Positions 8,996 through 19,089 are shown, counted from the first letter of the stretch. The stretch is 64,000 bases of DNA from Arthrobacter sp. zg-Y1110 (GCF_025244865.1 NZ_CP104272.1:558001-622000); one strand, 5' to 3'. Translations and numbers: made by a program. The notes: generated by a model from the sequence alone, not told the origin.

Positions 8996-10642
8996 CTACA
9001 CCGGCTTTTCGATGTCCGTGGCGTCCAGGATGGAATAGGCATAGCCCTGCTCCGCGAGGAACCGCTGCCGCTTGGCCGCGAAGTCCTGGTCCAGGGTGTC
9101 GCGGGCCACGACGGTGTAGAAGTGCGCCGCCTTGCCGTCCGCCTTGGGGCGCAGGAGCCGGCCCAGCCGCTGGGCCTCTTCCTGCCGGGAGCCGAAGGAA
9201 CCGGAGACCTGGATGGCCACGGAGGCCTCGGGCAGGTCGATGGAGAAGTTGGCAACCTTGGACACCACGAGGGTGCTCAGGGCGCCTTCGCGGAATTCGT
9301 TGAAGAGCCGCTGGCGTTCCTTGACCGGGGTGTCACCCTTGATCACCGGTGCGTCCAGGCGCTCGGAAAGTTCGTCCAGCTGGTCAAGGTACTGCCCGAT
9401 CACCAGGGTCTGCTCGCCGGCATGGCGCTTCACCAGCTGTTCGACGACGCCGGTCTTGGTTTCCGACGTCGAGCACAGCCGGTACTTGTCCCCGTCTTCG
9501 GCCATGGCGTAGGCCACCCGCTCATCCCGCGGCAGGTCCACCCGGACCTCGATGCACTCGGCGGGCGCAATGTAGCCCTGCGCCTCGATGTCCTTCCACG
9601 GGGCGTCGTACCGCTTGGGACCGATCAGGGAGAAGACCTCGCCCTCGCGGCCGTCCTCGCGGACCAGGGTGGCGGTCAGGCCCAGCCTGCGCCGGGCCTG
9701 CAGGTCCGCGGTCATCCGGAAAATGGGTGCCGGCAGCAGATGGACCTCGTCGTAGATGATCAGGCCCCAGTCATTGGCGTCCAGCAGTTCCAGGTGCGGA
9801 TACAGCCCGCCCCGCTTGAGCGTCAGGACCTGGTAGGTGGCGATGGTGACCGGGCGGACTTCCTTCACTGCGCCGGAGTATTCGCCGATCTCGTCCTCGG
9901 TCAGGGAGGTGCGCTTCAGCAGCTCGTCCTTCCACTGCCGGGCGGAGACGGTGTTGGTCACCAGGATGAGGGTGGTGGTGGAGCTGGTGGCCATGGCCGC
10001 CGCCCCGACCAGGGTTTTGCCCGCACCGCAGGGCAGCACCACCACGCCGGAGCCGCCGGCCCAGAAGTTCTCAGTGGCGAGCTTCTGGTAGGGGCGCAGC
10101 GCCCAGCCGTCCTCATTGAGCAGGATCGGATGCGGCGTGCCGTCCACATAGCCGGCCAGGTCTTCGGCGGGCCAGCCCAGTTTCAGCAGCAGCTGTTTGA
10201 GCTGGCCGCGCATGGCGGACTGCACCACGACGGTTTCGCCGTCGATCCGCGGGCCGAGCAGCGGCTGGATCTTCTTGGCATGCATTACTTCTTCGAGCAC
10301 CGGATAGTCGTTGGTGCGAAGCACCAGCCCGTGCTGGGGATCCTTCTCCAGCCGCAGCCGCCCGTACCGCGACATGGTTTCTTCAATGTCGATCAGCAGC
10401 GAGTGCGGCACCGGGAAACGGGAGTACATAAGCAGCGTGTTCAGGACCTGTTCGGCGTCGAGCCCCGCGGCCCGCGCATTCCACAGGCCCAGCGGCGTCA
10501 GCCGGTAACTGTGGATGTGCTCGGGGGCACGCTCGAGTTCGGCGAAAGCCGCGATGGCGTGCCGGGCCTCGGTTGCCTGTTCATGATCGACCTCCAGAAG
10601 AATCGTCTTATCGCTCTGGACAATCAACGGTCCGTCAACCAT
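8996..10642 (-). CDS. XPB/ERCC3-type DNA helicase
   Basis: 548 residues, the length of bacterial XPB. It is an SF2 ATP-dependent 3'-5' DNA helicase thought to act in DNA repair or transcription-linked unwinding. It has an N-terminal damage-recognition-like domain (1-170), Walker A GAGKT at 206-210, DEVH box at 298-301, TATLVRE (motif III), and motif VI QRLGRLLRPK. All helicase motifs are intact. It overlaps the end of the upstream 811-residue gene by eight bases. The same pair order occurs in mycobacteria (Rv0862c-Rv0861c type), where the larger protein is its conserved neighbour. Confidence 0.95.
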   Translation of the reverse strand: MVDGPLIVQSDKTILLEVDHEQATEARHAIAAFAELERAPEHIHSYRLTPLGLWNARAAGLDAEQVLNTLLMYSRFPVPHSLLIDIEETMSRYGRLRLEKDPQHGLVLRTNDYPVLEEVMHAKKIQPLLGPRIDGETVVVQSAMRGQLKQLLLKLGWPAEDLAGYVDGTPHPILLNEDGWALRPYQKLATENFWAGGSGVVVLPCGAGKTLVGAAAMATSSTTTLILVTNTVSARQWKDELLKRTSLTEDEIGEYSGAVKEVRPVTIATYQVLTLKRGGLYPHLELLDANDWGLIIYDEVHLLPAPIFRMTADLQARRRLGLTATLVREDGREGEVFSLIGPKRYDAPWKDIEAQGYIAPAECIEVRVDLPRDERVAYAMAEDGDKYRLCSTSETKTGVVEQLVKRHAGEQTLVIGQYLDQLDELSERLDAPVIKGDTPVKERQRLFNEFREGALSTLVVSKVANFSIDLPEASVAIQVSGSFGSRQEEAQRLGRLLRPKADGKAAHFYTVVARDTLDQDFAAKRQRFLAEQGYAYSILDATDIEKPV

Positions 10643-13070
10643 GTGCCGGGCTACCCTCCACTATTTCCACGTCCATAATCCGATGTACTGACACTGTGCG
10701 TTCGACGTCGTGGCGCGGGTCGTAGACCCGGACCCTGCCGTCGCTCACTGAGAGGGGAACGAAAATTTCCTGCCGCTGATTCCCCTGGGCATCCACCACG
10801 CCCATGCGCACCGAACTCTTGGTCCGGATGGCCTTGCGCAGGGTTTCCAGGCTGACCAGGGACTGGCTCTCGCCGCCGGTATGCGGGACGGGCCCTCCGC
10901 CGCGCAGCGCGGCCAGCTGCCGGTCCAGGTCCTCGTCCGTAAGTTCCCACGGATTCAGCCGGGCCCTGGAGGAGGACGGCGCCGGCACAGGGATCATCCG
11001 GTGGGAGCCGACCGGCTTGCGTGCCGGTCCTTCCAGTGCCGGGGGATAGCCGAGCTCCCGGAGGGAAAAGGTGAGTTCCTTGGCCGGCACGTTGGCTGCG
11101 ACCACTGTCGGGGCCAGCCGCACCAGGCCCAGTGAAGCGGTCCGCGGGTCCGCCAACAGGGCGTTCAACCCGGCCTCGTCATCACTGCGCAGATAAGATC
11201 CCGCCGCGCCCACCCGCAGCCGGCCGTACCGGGCTGCCGTGTCCTCCACCAAGTAGCGCAGCGGCTGGGGGACATCCGTTGCGGAATGCTGGTGCAGGAA
11301 GGCGAGGATGCCGTCGGCGTCGAGCCCTTCATCCAGTGCCCGCCGGATGGACTCGGCCGAGAACCGGTAGATCGTTGCCGGGCCCTGGCCTTCCGCCGTG
11401 GAAATCAGGGCCAGCTCCCGGGCGACGTCGGGCTCCAGATACCCGGGCGCCACCGCCGTGAGGTCAGCCTGCAGCAGGAAGGAGTTCAAGGGCGCAGGCA
11501 GGGCGTCGCGCAGCACGGAGGTGGCACGGGCATAGTCGCTGCCGGCAACGGCCGACCCCAGCACGGTCAACGCACCTGAACCGAGCAGCCCCAGCTGGGC
11601 TGCCTCCTTCAGGATGCCCGGAACCAGCCGGGCAAAACGCCGCTGCAGCCGCGGCTGGTGCCAGGTCAGGGCACTGATGAGGTCCTCGGTTTCGAAGGCA
11701 CCGACAGTCTCGTTTTCGCCCGCACCCTCGACGTCGGATAGCAGCGCAAGCATTTCCAGTGCCCGACGGCGGACCACTGGGGCGTCCGGGCGGGAAACTT
11801 CTGCGGCCAGCGCGTTCACTGCTCCGCCTGCCGGCAGGGGTGCACCCACCAGGGACGGTGCGCGGTCCGCATCCAGCCAGGCTTCGACCAACCGGCGCCA
11901 CTGATCTTCACGGTTCTGGGTAAGCCAGGTTCCCTCTGTGGTGCCCCAGCGTGAGGTTGCGGCATCCAAGGTGATCAGCCCGGCCAGGGCCGCCAGTTCC
12001 AGCAGCCAGGACGTAGCGGCACCGTCCAGCCGCAGCGATTCGGAGAGACGGCGCACTTCGCGCACGCCAACGCCTCCGGAGCGGAGCGTCCCGATCGGGT
12101 TTTCGGCCGCAAGCGCCAGCAGTTCCGTTACCAGCCGCAGGGTTTCGGCCACCGCTCCAAACGCGGCGTTGTCCCGCAGGTTGCGGGCGACGTTGCGGGG
12201 AACCGGCCGGGGTGCTTCCAACTGGAAGTCCGCGACGATTACATGGCCGCGGGAGGCCTGACCCACCGGCCGCGGAAGTTCCACGTGAAGCGCATCCAAA
12301 GGGACCAGGAGGCCGCGGGCCACGAGCCACTCCACCGGGGTGGGGGAGGGGTTGTCCAGGACGGCCCGTCCCAGGGCGGCTTTCTTGGGGATGGTGCCCA
12401 CCGGTGAATACTTGAACCGGCGAAGCAGGTCTGCTGTCTGCGGCGGAGCGCCCTCCATGAGCGTCGCCCAGCCTGCAGGATCAGAGACCAGATGATGCAG
12501 GGAATGGGCGGCGGTGGCGGGGGTGTCGGCCTTCTCTATGGGCAGTCCGCTGCTGCGCAGCCCCTCGACGATGCCGACCAGGCGTTGCCCGAACTCCGGA
12601 TGCTGCGCCGCCAGGGTGGAATACGGCCTGCCCAGCCCGGCGGGGTAGGCCCCCAGCGCCTCCCCAAGGACCGAGACGGGTAGATAGAACCGGCGGGAGG
12701 CATCAGCTTTCGGCGCTCCGGGGTGCGGCTTGGCCCGCCGCAGCAGGGCCAGGGAATGCAGGTGGCCCAGGATCGCATCGAGGGACTTGATGGTTGAGCC
12801 CGAGATTGTTGTTTTCAACCATGAGGCGGTGGTGCTGAGCTGGGAATCTTCGTTGGTGGTCAGGTCCACCGCTTCCAGGACCTGCAGCTGCGGTGCCGTC
12901 AGTTTTTCGAGGATCCGCTGGACGCTGACGCGTGTGGAAGCACGCGCAGCCAGAGCCTGGAAATCCGGGACGGCGGGGAGCGCCAAATCGGGCCGGGCCG
13001 CGAGCAATTCACGCAGTTGGTCATCACTGCGTGCTGCTAAATCTTCGGCCAGGGCTCGAATCGCGGACAT
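10635..13070 (-). CDS. Helicase-associated (XPB partner) protein
   Basis: 811 residues, the usual size for the actinobacterial 'helicase-associated domain' protein encoded before XPB. It has long helical repeats, a central winged-helix-like region and a conserved C-terminal domain ending in a WYL-like stretch (IRTKSSVRMGVVDAQGN, then VYDPRHDVERTVSVHRI). It has no Walker motif itself. The start is the ATG at 13070: no ribosome site precedes it, but TAACGT lies seven bases upstream, fitting a leaderless mRNA; a GTG at 13079 is the alternative. It overlaps XPB by eight bases, so the two are co-expressed. Confidence 0.9.
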   Translation of the reverse strand: MSAIRALAEDLAARSDDQLRELLAARPDLALPAVPDFQALAARASTRVSVQRILEKLTAPQLQVLEAVDLTTNEDSQLSTTASWLKTTISGSTIKSLDAILGHLHSLALLRRAKPHPGAPKADASRRFYLPVSVLGEALGAYPAGLGRPYSTLAAQHPEFGQRLVGIVEGLRSSGLPIEKADTPATAAHSLHHLVSDPAGWATLMEGAPPQTADLLRRFKYSPVGTIPKKAALGRAVLDNPSPTPVEWLVARGLLVPLDALHVELPRPVGQASRGHVIVADFQLEAPRPVPRNVARNLRDNAAFGAVAETLRLVTELLALAAENPIGTLRSGGVGVREVRRLSESLRLDGAATSWLLELAALAGLITLDAATSRWGTTEGTWLTQNREDQWRRLVEAWLDADRAPSLVGAPLPAGGAVNALAAEVSRPDAPVVRRRALEMLALLSDVEGAGENETVGAFETEDLISALTWHQPRLQRRFARLVPGILKEAAQLGLLGSGALTVLGSAVAGSDYARATSVLRDALPAPLNSFLLQADLTAVAPGYLEPDVARELALISTAEGQGPATIYRFSAESIRRALDEGLDADGILAFLHQHSATDVPQPLRYLVEDTAARYGRLRVGAAGSYLRSDDEAGLNALLADPRTASLGLVRLAPTVVAANVPAKELTFSLRELGYPPALEGPARKPVGSHRMIPVPAPSSSRARLNPWELTDEDLDRQLAALRGGGPVPHTGGESQSLVSLETLRKAIRTKSSVRMGVVDAQGNQRQEIFVPLSVSDGRVRVYDPRHDVERTVSVHRIMDVEIVEGSPAHG

Positions 13071-13077
13071 CAAAACC

Positions 13078-13083
13078 ACGTTA
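13078..13083 (-). promoter_or_regulatory. -10 box of a leaderless transcript
   Basis: TAACGT on the minus strand, seven bases before the ATG at 13070, placing the start of transcription at or near the start codon. Confidence 0.5.
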
Positions 13084-13109
13084 CCTGAGTGGGGAGAAAA
13101 ACGGACCGA

Positions 13110-13421
13110 TCAGCCCCGGCGCCGCCGCCTGATTCCGTCGATCACCAAGCCCGCCATAAGCAGGAACGCGAGGGGGAGTGCGTAGAGGGATGCGGCAATG
13201 AGCCAAGGCGCCACTGCCTGGCTCCCGAGGTAGAGGGCCAGTACCGCGGCGAGCGTGCCCAGTCCGAACAGGGCCAGCAGGGCCGCAAGGACGGCGGCAA
13301 ACCGGCGGAGCGGAGAGTTGCGGGGAGGGACTTGGGGATCCGGCGGGGTGTGGGGTGCCGGAAACTGCTTCTCTGCGCGTGCCGCGGGGACCCGGACCTT
13401 CTCCGGTGGGGTGTTGCTCAT
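13110..13421 (-). CDS. Small two-helix membrane protein
   Basis: 103 residues. A hydrophilic, proline-rich N-terminus (about 1-38) is followed by two membrane helices (about 42-64 and 72-94) and an Arg-rich end (IRRRRRG), suggesting both ends lie in the cytoplasm. The ATG at 13421 is chosen; the longer frame would need a TTG at 13457. There is no ribosome site, but TAGCGT lies eight bases upstream, consistent with a leaderless mRNA. It is separate from the helicase operon. I do not recognise the family. Confidence 0.8.
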   Translation of the reverse strand: MSNTPPEKVRVPAARAEKQFPAPHTPPDPQVPPRNSPLRRFAAVLAALLALFGLGTLAAVLALYLGSQAVAPWLIAASLYALPLAFLLMAGLVIDGIRRRRRG

Positions 13422-13429
13422 GGTAATTA

Positions 13430-13435
13430 ACGCTA
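13430..13435 (-). promoter_or_regulatory. -10 box of a leaderless transcript
   Basis: TAGCGT on the minus strand, eight bases before the ATG at 13421, with no Shine-Dalgarno between. Confidence 0.45.
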
Positions 13436-13632
13436 ACAGCGGAAAACTGGGGGACAAAGGGGAGACCTTGGTGCCCCATTCCCGTGTCGGGATATTCTAA
13501 AGGGAACAGACTTCCCCGTAGTATCTCCAAAGGTACTCCGGCGCCGCTTCGGGCCTGGCTGGCCAACGCGGGTCACGACTATTCCTGCGGCAGGTGTCCT
13601 GCTGCAATTAAACTAAGAACGAGGTAACCGAA

Positions 13633-14016
13633 GTGCCCATCGGCAAGGTCAAATGGTTCGACACTGGTAAGGGTTTTGGGTTTCTGGCCACGGACGATGG
13701 GCAGGAAGTCTTCCTGCATGCTTCGGCCCTGCCTGCGGGAGTCAGCGAGGTCAAGCCCGGCACCCGCATGGAATTCGGTGTTGCGGACGGACGTCGCGGA
13801 CCGCAGGCCCTATCCGCCCGCATTCTCGAGGCCCCGCCGTCGGTAGCCAGGGCAACCCGCAAGGATGCCGAAGACATGGCCGTGATCACCGAGGACCTGA
13901 TCAAGCTGCTGGACGGTATTTCCAACGGACTGCGGCGCGGCCGCTACCCGGATAAGAAGCACGCATCCAAGGTAGCTGCCGTCCTGCGGGCCGTTGCCGA
14001 TGATCTGGATATATAA
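13633..14016 (+). CDS. Cold-shock domain protein with C-terminal extension
   Basis: 127 residues, about twice a CspA. Residues 1-65 are a cold-shock domain with RNP1 (KGFGFL, 13-18) and RNP2 (VFLHASAL, about 26-33). Residues 78-127 form a conserved helical tail (TEDLIKLLDGISNGLRRGRY, then KVAAVLRAVADDLDI) that is not part of the classic fold. GTG start with GAGG about nine bases upstream. It is followed after 15 bases by the DUF3027-type gene, probably co-transcribed. It binds nucleic acid by family; the tail may mediate dimerisation or protein contact (inference). Confidence 0.92.
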   Translation: MPIGKVKWFDTGKGFGFLATDDGQEVFLHASALPAGVSEVKPGTRMEFGVADGRRGPQALSARILEAPPSVARATRKDAEDMAVITEDLIKLLDGISNGLRRGRYPDKKHASKVAAVLRAVADDLDI

Positions 14017-14031
14017 GGTAAGTGCACTGAA

Positions 14032-14610
14032 TTGACTATGAGACCGGAAATTCCCTCTCCCGACTCGTCCCCTGAACCCGACACCGACGCCGCTGCTGCT
14101 CCGGCGGTTCGCAAGCGCGCCCCGCGGCGGCCGGGAAAGCCCGACGCCGTGCTCGCGGCCGCCGTGGCCGAAGCCCGCGCCGGACTGCTGGAAGTGGTAT
14201 CCGAAGACGAAGTAGGCAACTACCTGGGTGCTGCGGCCGACGCCGAACGGGTGGTGACGCACCGGTTCTCTTCCCTCCGTCCCGGCTACCGCGGGTGGTA
14301 CTGGTACGCCACGGTTGCCCGTATGCCCCGGAGCAAGAAGGTAACGGTGTCCGAAGTGGGCCTGCTCCCCTCGGACGAAGCCCTGCTGGCTCCCGAGTGG
14401 GTGCCTTGGTCCGACCGGCTGCGTCCGGAAGACATTGCTGCCGAACAGGAACAGCAGGCCCAGGAACAGCGGGCGCAGGAACAGGCTGATCAGGAACAGG
14501 CCGAGGCCGAACAGGCTGGCCGGGACGATAACGGGCAGCAGGACGAGGCTGGCGAGAACCATGCCGGCGAACAGCACGCCGAAGCGACAGGTGCCCAGGA
14601 GGACGAATAA
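14032..14610 (+). CDS. DUF3027-type protein with Glu/Gln-rich tail
   Basis: 192 residues. The core (about 35-140), with GNYLGAAADAERVVTHRF, GYRGWYWYATVAR and LLAPEWVPWSDRLRPED, matches my recollection of the actinobacterial DUF3027 family, of unknown function. The last 50 residues are low-complexity, built on EQ/QAEQ steps (EQEQQAQEQRAQEQADQEQ). The start is TTG at 14032 or ATG at 14038; the former is nearer an AAGG. It follows the cold-shock-domain gene by 15 bases, so the two probably share a transcript. No catalytic motif is visible. Confidence 0.88.
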   Translation: MTMRPEIPSPDSSPEPDTDAAAAPAVRKRAPRRPGKPDAVLAAAVAEARAGLLEVVSEDEVGNYLGAAADAERVVTHRFSSLRPGYRGWYWYATVARMPRSKKVTVSEVGLLPSDEALLAPEWVPWSDRLRPEDIAAEQEQQAQEQRAQEQADQEQAEAEQAGRDDNGQQDEAGENHAGEQHAEATGAQEDE

Positions 14611-14664
14611 TCCCGTGACGGTTGCGGCAACAAGGTTCACTATCCCCAAGGGGGGGCTGGACTG

Positions 14665-15945
14665 ATGTTCCGTTCCCTTCGCATTTTCAACTACCGCATC
14701 TGGTTTATCGGCGCCCTGGTGTCGAACATCGGCACCTGGATGCAGCGCACCGCGCAGGACTGGCTTGTCTACGACATCCTGACCGATCAGGACGCGGCGG
14801 CCATGGGAATCGTTATGGCGCTGCAGCTGGGCCCGCAGCTGCTGCTGGCCCCGTGGTCAGGCCTGATCGCCGACACGTACAACCGCCGCAAGGTCCTCCT
14901 GCTCACGCAGGTCAGCATGGGCGGCCTGGGCCTGGCACTGGGGCTCCTGGTGCTCTCCGGGCATGCCGAGCTGTGGCACGTCTACGCCTTCGCGCTGGCG
15001 CTGGGTGTGGTGTCGGCCGTCGACGGGCCGGCACGCCAGGCCTTCGTCTCTGAGGTGGTTTCCGAGCGGGACCTGCCCAACGCCGTCGCCCTCAACAGTG
15101 CCTCCTTTAACGGGGCACGGATGATTGGCCCCGCCGTCGCCGGTCTCCTGACCGTGGCCGTGGGCCCGGGCCTGGTCTTCGTCCTCAACGCCGTGACGTT
15201 CGGCGCCATGGTGATTGCGCTGCTGAAAATGCGTGCCGGCGAGCTGCGCGTGTTGCCCAAGGCGCCGCCGGGGAAGGGCCGCATCCGGGCCGGACTTGCC
15301 TACGTGCGGCACCGGCCGGACCTGATCATGGTGATGCTCGCGATCTTTATCGTGGGGACCTTCGGCATGAATTTCGCTGTCTATATAGCAGCCATGGCAC
15401 GCACCGAGTTCGGCCGGGACGCCGGCATTTTCGGCGTCCTGAATTCGGTGATGGCCATCGGATCCGTCGCCGGCGCCCTGCTGTCCGCGCGGCGGGACCG
15501 GCCCCGCCTGCGCTTTGTCTTCGGTGCGGCCGGAGCCTTTGGCCTGGCCTGCATCCTGTCCGCCATGGCACCCAGCCTGATCCTGTTCGCCGTCTCGCTG
15601 GTCCCCGTGGGCCTGTTTGCCCTGACCCTGATGACCAGCGCCAACGCGTATGTCCAGACCACCACGGCCCAGATCATGCGCGGGCGGGTCATGGCCTTGT
15701 ACTTCGCCATCTTTATGGGCGGCACGCCGCTGGGCGCCCCGGTGGTGGGTTGGGTCTCGAACTCCTTCGGTCCCCGCTGGAGCCTGGGCGTTGCCGCAGC
15801 TTCCGGCCTGCTGGCCGCCGCGATCGGTTTCGTCTGGGCCTGGCGCACCTACGGCATGCGTTTCCACTATGACCGGAGCCTGCCGCGCAGGCTGAGCATG
15901 ACCACGGACACTCCGGAAAAGCAGCAGGACCCGGACAACGCCTAG
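14665..15945 (+). CDS. MFS transporter, MFS_3/EntS-like exporter
   Basis: 426 residues with about 12 membrane helices. The N-terminal FNYRIWFIGALVSNIGTWMQ and the DTYNRRKVLL loop (between helices 2 and 3) are typical of the MFS_3 group, proton-driven exporters of drugs or siderophores. It follows the DUF3027-type gene by 54 bases with GGGGGG-type ribosome bases at 14650-14656. The substrate is unknown. A 13-bp hairpin (15924-15959) enclosing the stop codon ends the transcript. Confidence 0.92.
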   Translation: MFRSLRIFNYRIWFIGALVSNIGTWMQRTAQDWLVYDILTDQDAAAMGIVMALQLGPQLLLAPWSGLIADTYNRRKVLLLTQVSMGGLGLALGLLVLSGHAELWHVYAFALALGVVSAVDGPARQAFVSEVVSERDLPNAVALNSASFNGARMIGPAVAGLLTVAVGPGLVFVLNAVTFGAMVIALLKMRAGELRVLPKAPPGKGRIRAGLAYVRHRPDLIMVMLAIFIVGTFGMNFAVYIAAMARTEFGRDAGIFGVLNSVMAIGSVAGALLSARRDRPRLRFVFGAAGAFGLACILSAMAPSLILFAVSLVPVGLFALTLMTSANAYVQTTTAQIMRGRVMALYFAIFMGGTPLGAPVVGWVSNSFGPRWSLGVAAASGLLAAAIGFVWAWRTYGMRFHYDRSLPRRLSMTTDTPEKQQDPDNA

Positions 15946-15959
15946 CGTCCGGGTCCTGC
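15924..15959 (+). terminator. Hairpin terminator around the MFS stop codon
   Basis: GCAGGACCCGGAC (15924-15936) pairs perfectly with GTCCGGGTCCTGC (15947-15959); the TAG stop lies in the 10-base loop. No T-run follows. It sits between convergent genes, so it may serve both. Confidence 0.6.
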
Positions 15960-15990
15960 CGCGGCCCCTATCGTGGGGCGGCCTTGCGGG

Positions 15991-17238
<1,248 letters not shown>

Positions 17239-17335
17239 TTATCGGGCGGTCCGGCGGATAGGCTAACGTGTTGGCGTACACCCCCGGGGCAGCGGTGCGC
17301 TGCCTCTCTTCCTCCCTTGCTAGGAGCGGCCCGTC

Positions 17336-18034
17336 ATGACGGATCTCATTGACACCACTGAGATGTATCTCAGGACCATCCTGGAACTGGAAGAAGAGAA
17401 CATCGTTGCCCTCCGTGCACGCATTGCCGAACGGCTGCGCCACTCCGGGCCCACGGTTTCCCAGACCATCGGGCGAATGGAACGTGACGGGCTCGTGGTG
17501 GTTGCCGGGACGCGTCGGCTGGAACTGACGGAACTGGGCCGGCGCCGGGCCACCGAGGTCATGCGCAAGCACCGCCTGGCCGAACGGCTCCTTGCGGACG
17601 TCATCGGACTTGACTGGGCCTACGTCCATGACGAAGCCTGCCGCTGGGAACACGTGATGAGCGAGCGTGTGGAACGGCGCCTGTATGAGCTGCTGGGCCG
17701 CCCCACGGAATCGCCCTACGGCAATCCCATTCCCGGCCTCGAGGGGATCGGCGGGGTGGCAGCGGAAGTGTTCATCGCCGGCGTCGTCGATCTGGTGTCC
17801 ACTGTCGCGTCGGCCGAGCCGGGGACCAAGCTTCGGCTGGTCCGGCTGGCGGAACCCATCCAGGTGGAACCCGAACTGCTTACCCAGCTGGACGAAGCGG
17901 GGCTGCGGCCCGGAGCGCAGATCACTGCAGAAGTTGTAGGCGGTTATATTTCCGTGCGTGTTCCGGGCATCGAGGGTGCCTTGGAACTGCCTACGGAAGT
18001 GGCATCCCACGTCTTTGTTTCCCCAGTTGGGTAA
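17336..18034 (+). CDS. ideR: Iron-dependent repressor, DtxR/IdeR family
   Basis: 232 residues, the size of DtxR/IdeR. Winged helix 1-73, dimerisation/metal domain 74-140, and a C-terminal SH3-like (FeoA) domain about 150-230. Every DtxR metal ligand is present at the canonical number: Met10, His79, Glu83, His98, Cys102, Glu105, His106. Cys102 favours Fe2+ sensing over the MntR type. It represses iron-uptake genes when iron is sufficient. Strong ribosome site (AGGAGCGG) before the ATG at 17336. No IdeR-box target is evident nearby. Confidence 0.96.
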   Translation: MTDLIDTTEMYLRTILELEEENIVALRARIAERLRHSGPTVSQTIGRMERDGLVVVAGTRRLELTELGRRRATEVMRKHRLAERLLADVIGLDWAYVHDEACRWEHVMSERVERRLYELLGRPTESPYGNPIPGLEGIGGVAAEVFIAGVVDLVSTVASAEPGTKLRLVRLAEPIQVEPELLTQLDEAGLRPGAQITAEVVGGYISVRVPGIEGALELPTEVASHVFVSPVG

Positions 18035-18069
18035 CGGAATGGTCACTTTTGTGACATTTACCCTATAGT
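18031..18069 (+). promoter_or_regulatory. Promoter with MtrA-like box before the M23 gene
   Basis: GTAAC (18031-18035), six bases, GTCAC (18042-18046) resembles the MtrA direct-repeat box (GTAAC-N6-GTAAC/GTCAC). GTCAC-TTTT-GTGAC also forms an inverted repeat. TATAGT at 18064-18069 is a good -10. MtrA is known to regulate cell-wall hydrolase genes in actinobacteria, which fits the downstream gene. Confidence 0.45.
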
Positions 18070-18104
18070 GAGTTCCGACGCTGAAACACCATCGTTATCC
18101 GGTC

Positions 18105-18308
18105 CGTCCGCCGAGCCCTGCCAGCGGACCGGAGCACTAAACTCGTCCAGGCAGGGGCGGAGGACCCACTTTCCGGCAGCATTGCTGCCTTGGGGTGAAG
18201 CCTTTCGGGAGCCGGCTGCATTTCCTGCATAGTTGCAGGTGATGCCCGCCTTTTCCGGAAAGGCCGAGTTTCTCTACTCGAATCCGACAGCTAACTTCGC
18301 AGGCGATC
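18105..18308 (+). ncRNA. ydaO-yuaA (c-di-AMP) riboswitch 1
   Basis: The 3' end AATCCGACAGCTAACTTCGCAGGCGA (shown by its core CCGACAGCTAACTTCGCAGG, 18285-18304) is the hallmark of the ydaO class. Upstream are the paired GCCCTGCC / GGCAGGGGC arms, a GGACCC, a TTGGGGTGAAGCC element and GTTGCAGGTGATGCCCGCC. It lies between a TATAGT promoter and an M23 peptidase gene. In actinobacteria this class controls cell-wall hydrolases such as Rpf and shuts expression down when c-di-AMP is high. The boundaries are approximate. Confidence 0.88.
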
Positions 18309-18324
18309 CATGAGAGGGAAAAAC

Positions 18325-19089
18325 TTGTCGAAGCATGCTGCTTCGGGCCGGCGCCGCGCGTCAGCTCCTATTGCACCTGCGCGCCCGCGCAACGCCTCAC
18401 CGTCAGGCCGCCGGCGCGCCGAAACAAAGTCCGTGTCCGTGGGCGGTGCCGCCCAGAAGGTGGCTATTACCGCTGCCACGTCGGGCCTGATCCTTACGGC
18501 CGCCATGCCCACGCATGCGGCAGCCGACGATCCGGTCCAGCACGAGCCGGTGGCGGTCGACGCGCCTGTCTCGGCCGACCCGAACGCTGATATCGGATTC
18601 GCCCGGGCCGGGCTGAGCAGCAAATACGACCCGGACGCCAAGCTGGCCGCCATCACGGTTGCCGCCGGCTCGCATGCGGTCCCTGCTGCAGCCAAGGGCA
18701 CGCTGTCCACGCCCCTGGACTCATCTTTGGTGCAGACCTCCGGGTTCGGCCACCGGGTCAGCCCCATCACCGGGCAGCACGGCGAGATGCATAACGGACA
18801 GGACTTCGCCGCTGCCTGCGGTACGGCGGTCAATGCTGCGGCATCCGGCACCGTGGTCTTCGCCGGCTGGCATCCCTACGGCGGCGGCAACCGCGTTGTG
18901 GTTGATCACGGCAACGGAGTCCAGACCACGTACAACCACCTTTCCAATATTGCCGTCACCGTGGGCGCTGAAGTCGAGCGCGGATTCCTGGTCGGCGCGA
19001 GCGGTACAACCGGTTCCTCAACCGGCTGCCACCTGCATTTCGAGGTCATGGTTAACGGCGAAGTAGTGGACCCGCTGAATTGGTTGTAA
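18325..19089 (+). CDS. M23-family (LytM) peptidoglycan endopeptidase
   Basis: 254 residues from the TTG at 18325. LytM domain in the C-terminal half with Zn ligands His156 and Asp160 (HNGQD) and HLH at 236-238. It cleaves peptide cross-bridges in the wall. A long basic N-terminus precedes a hydrophobic signal (KVAITAATSGLILTAAM) ending in an A-x-A-like site, so it is exported. The TTG is chosen over the ATG at 18310 because it has AGAGGG at the right distance, the ATG abuts the riboswitch with no ribosome site, and the next riboswitch-controlled gene begins with the same context (GAGAGG...AACTTG). Expression is controlled by riboswitch 1. Confidence 0.92.
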   Translation: MSKHAASGRRRASAPIAPARPRNASPSGRRRAETKSVSVGGAAQKVAITAATSGLILTAAMPTHAAADDPVQHEPVAVDAPVSADPNADIGFARAGLSSKYDPDAKLAAITVAAGSHAVPAAAKGTLSTPLDSSLVQTSGFGHRVSPITGQHGEMHNGQDFAAACGTAVNAAASGTVVFAGWHPYGGGNRVVVDHGNGVQTTYNHLSNIAVTVGAEVERGFLVGASGTTGSSTGCHLHFEVMVNGEVVDPLNWL

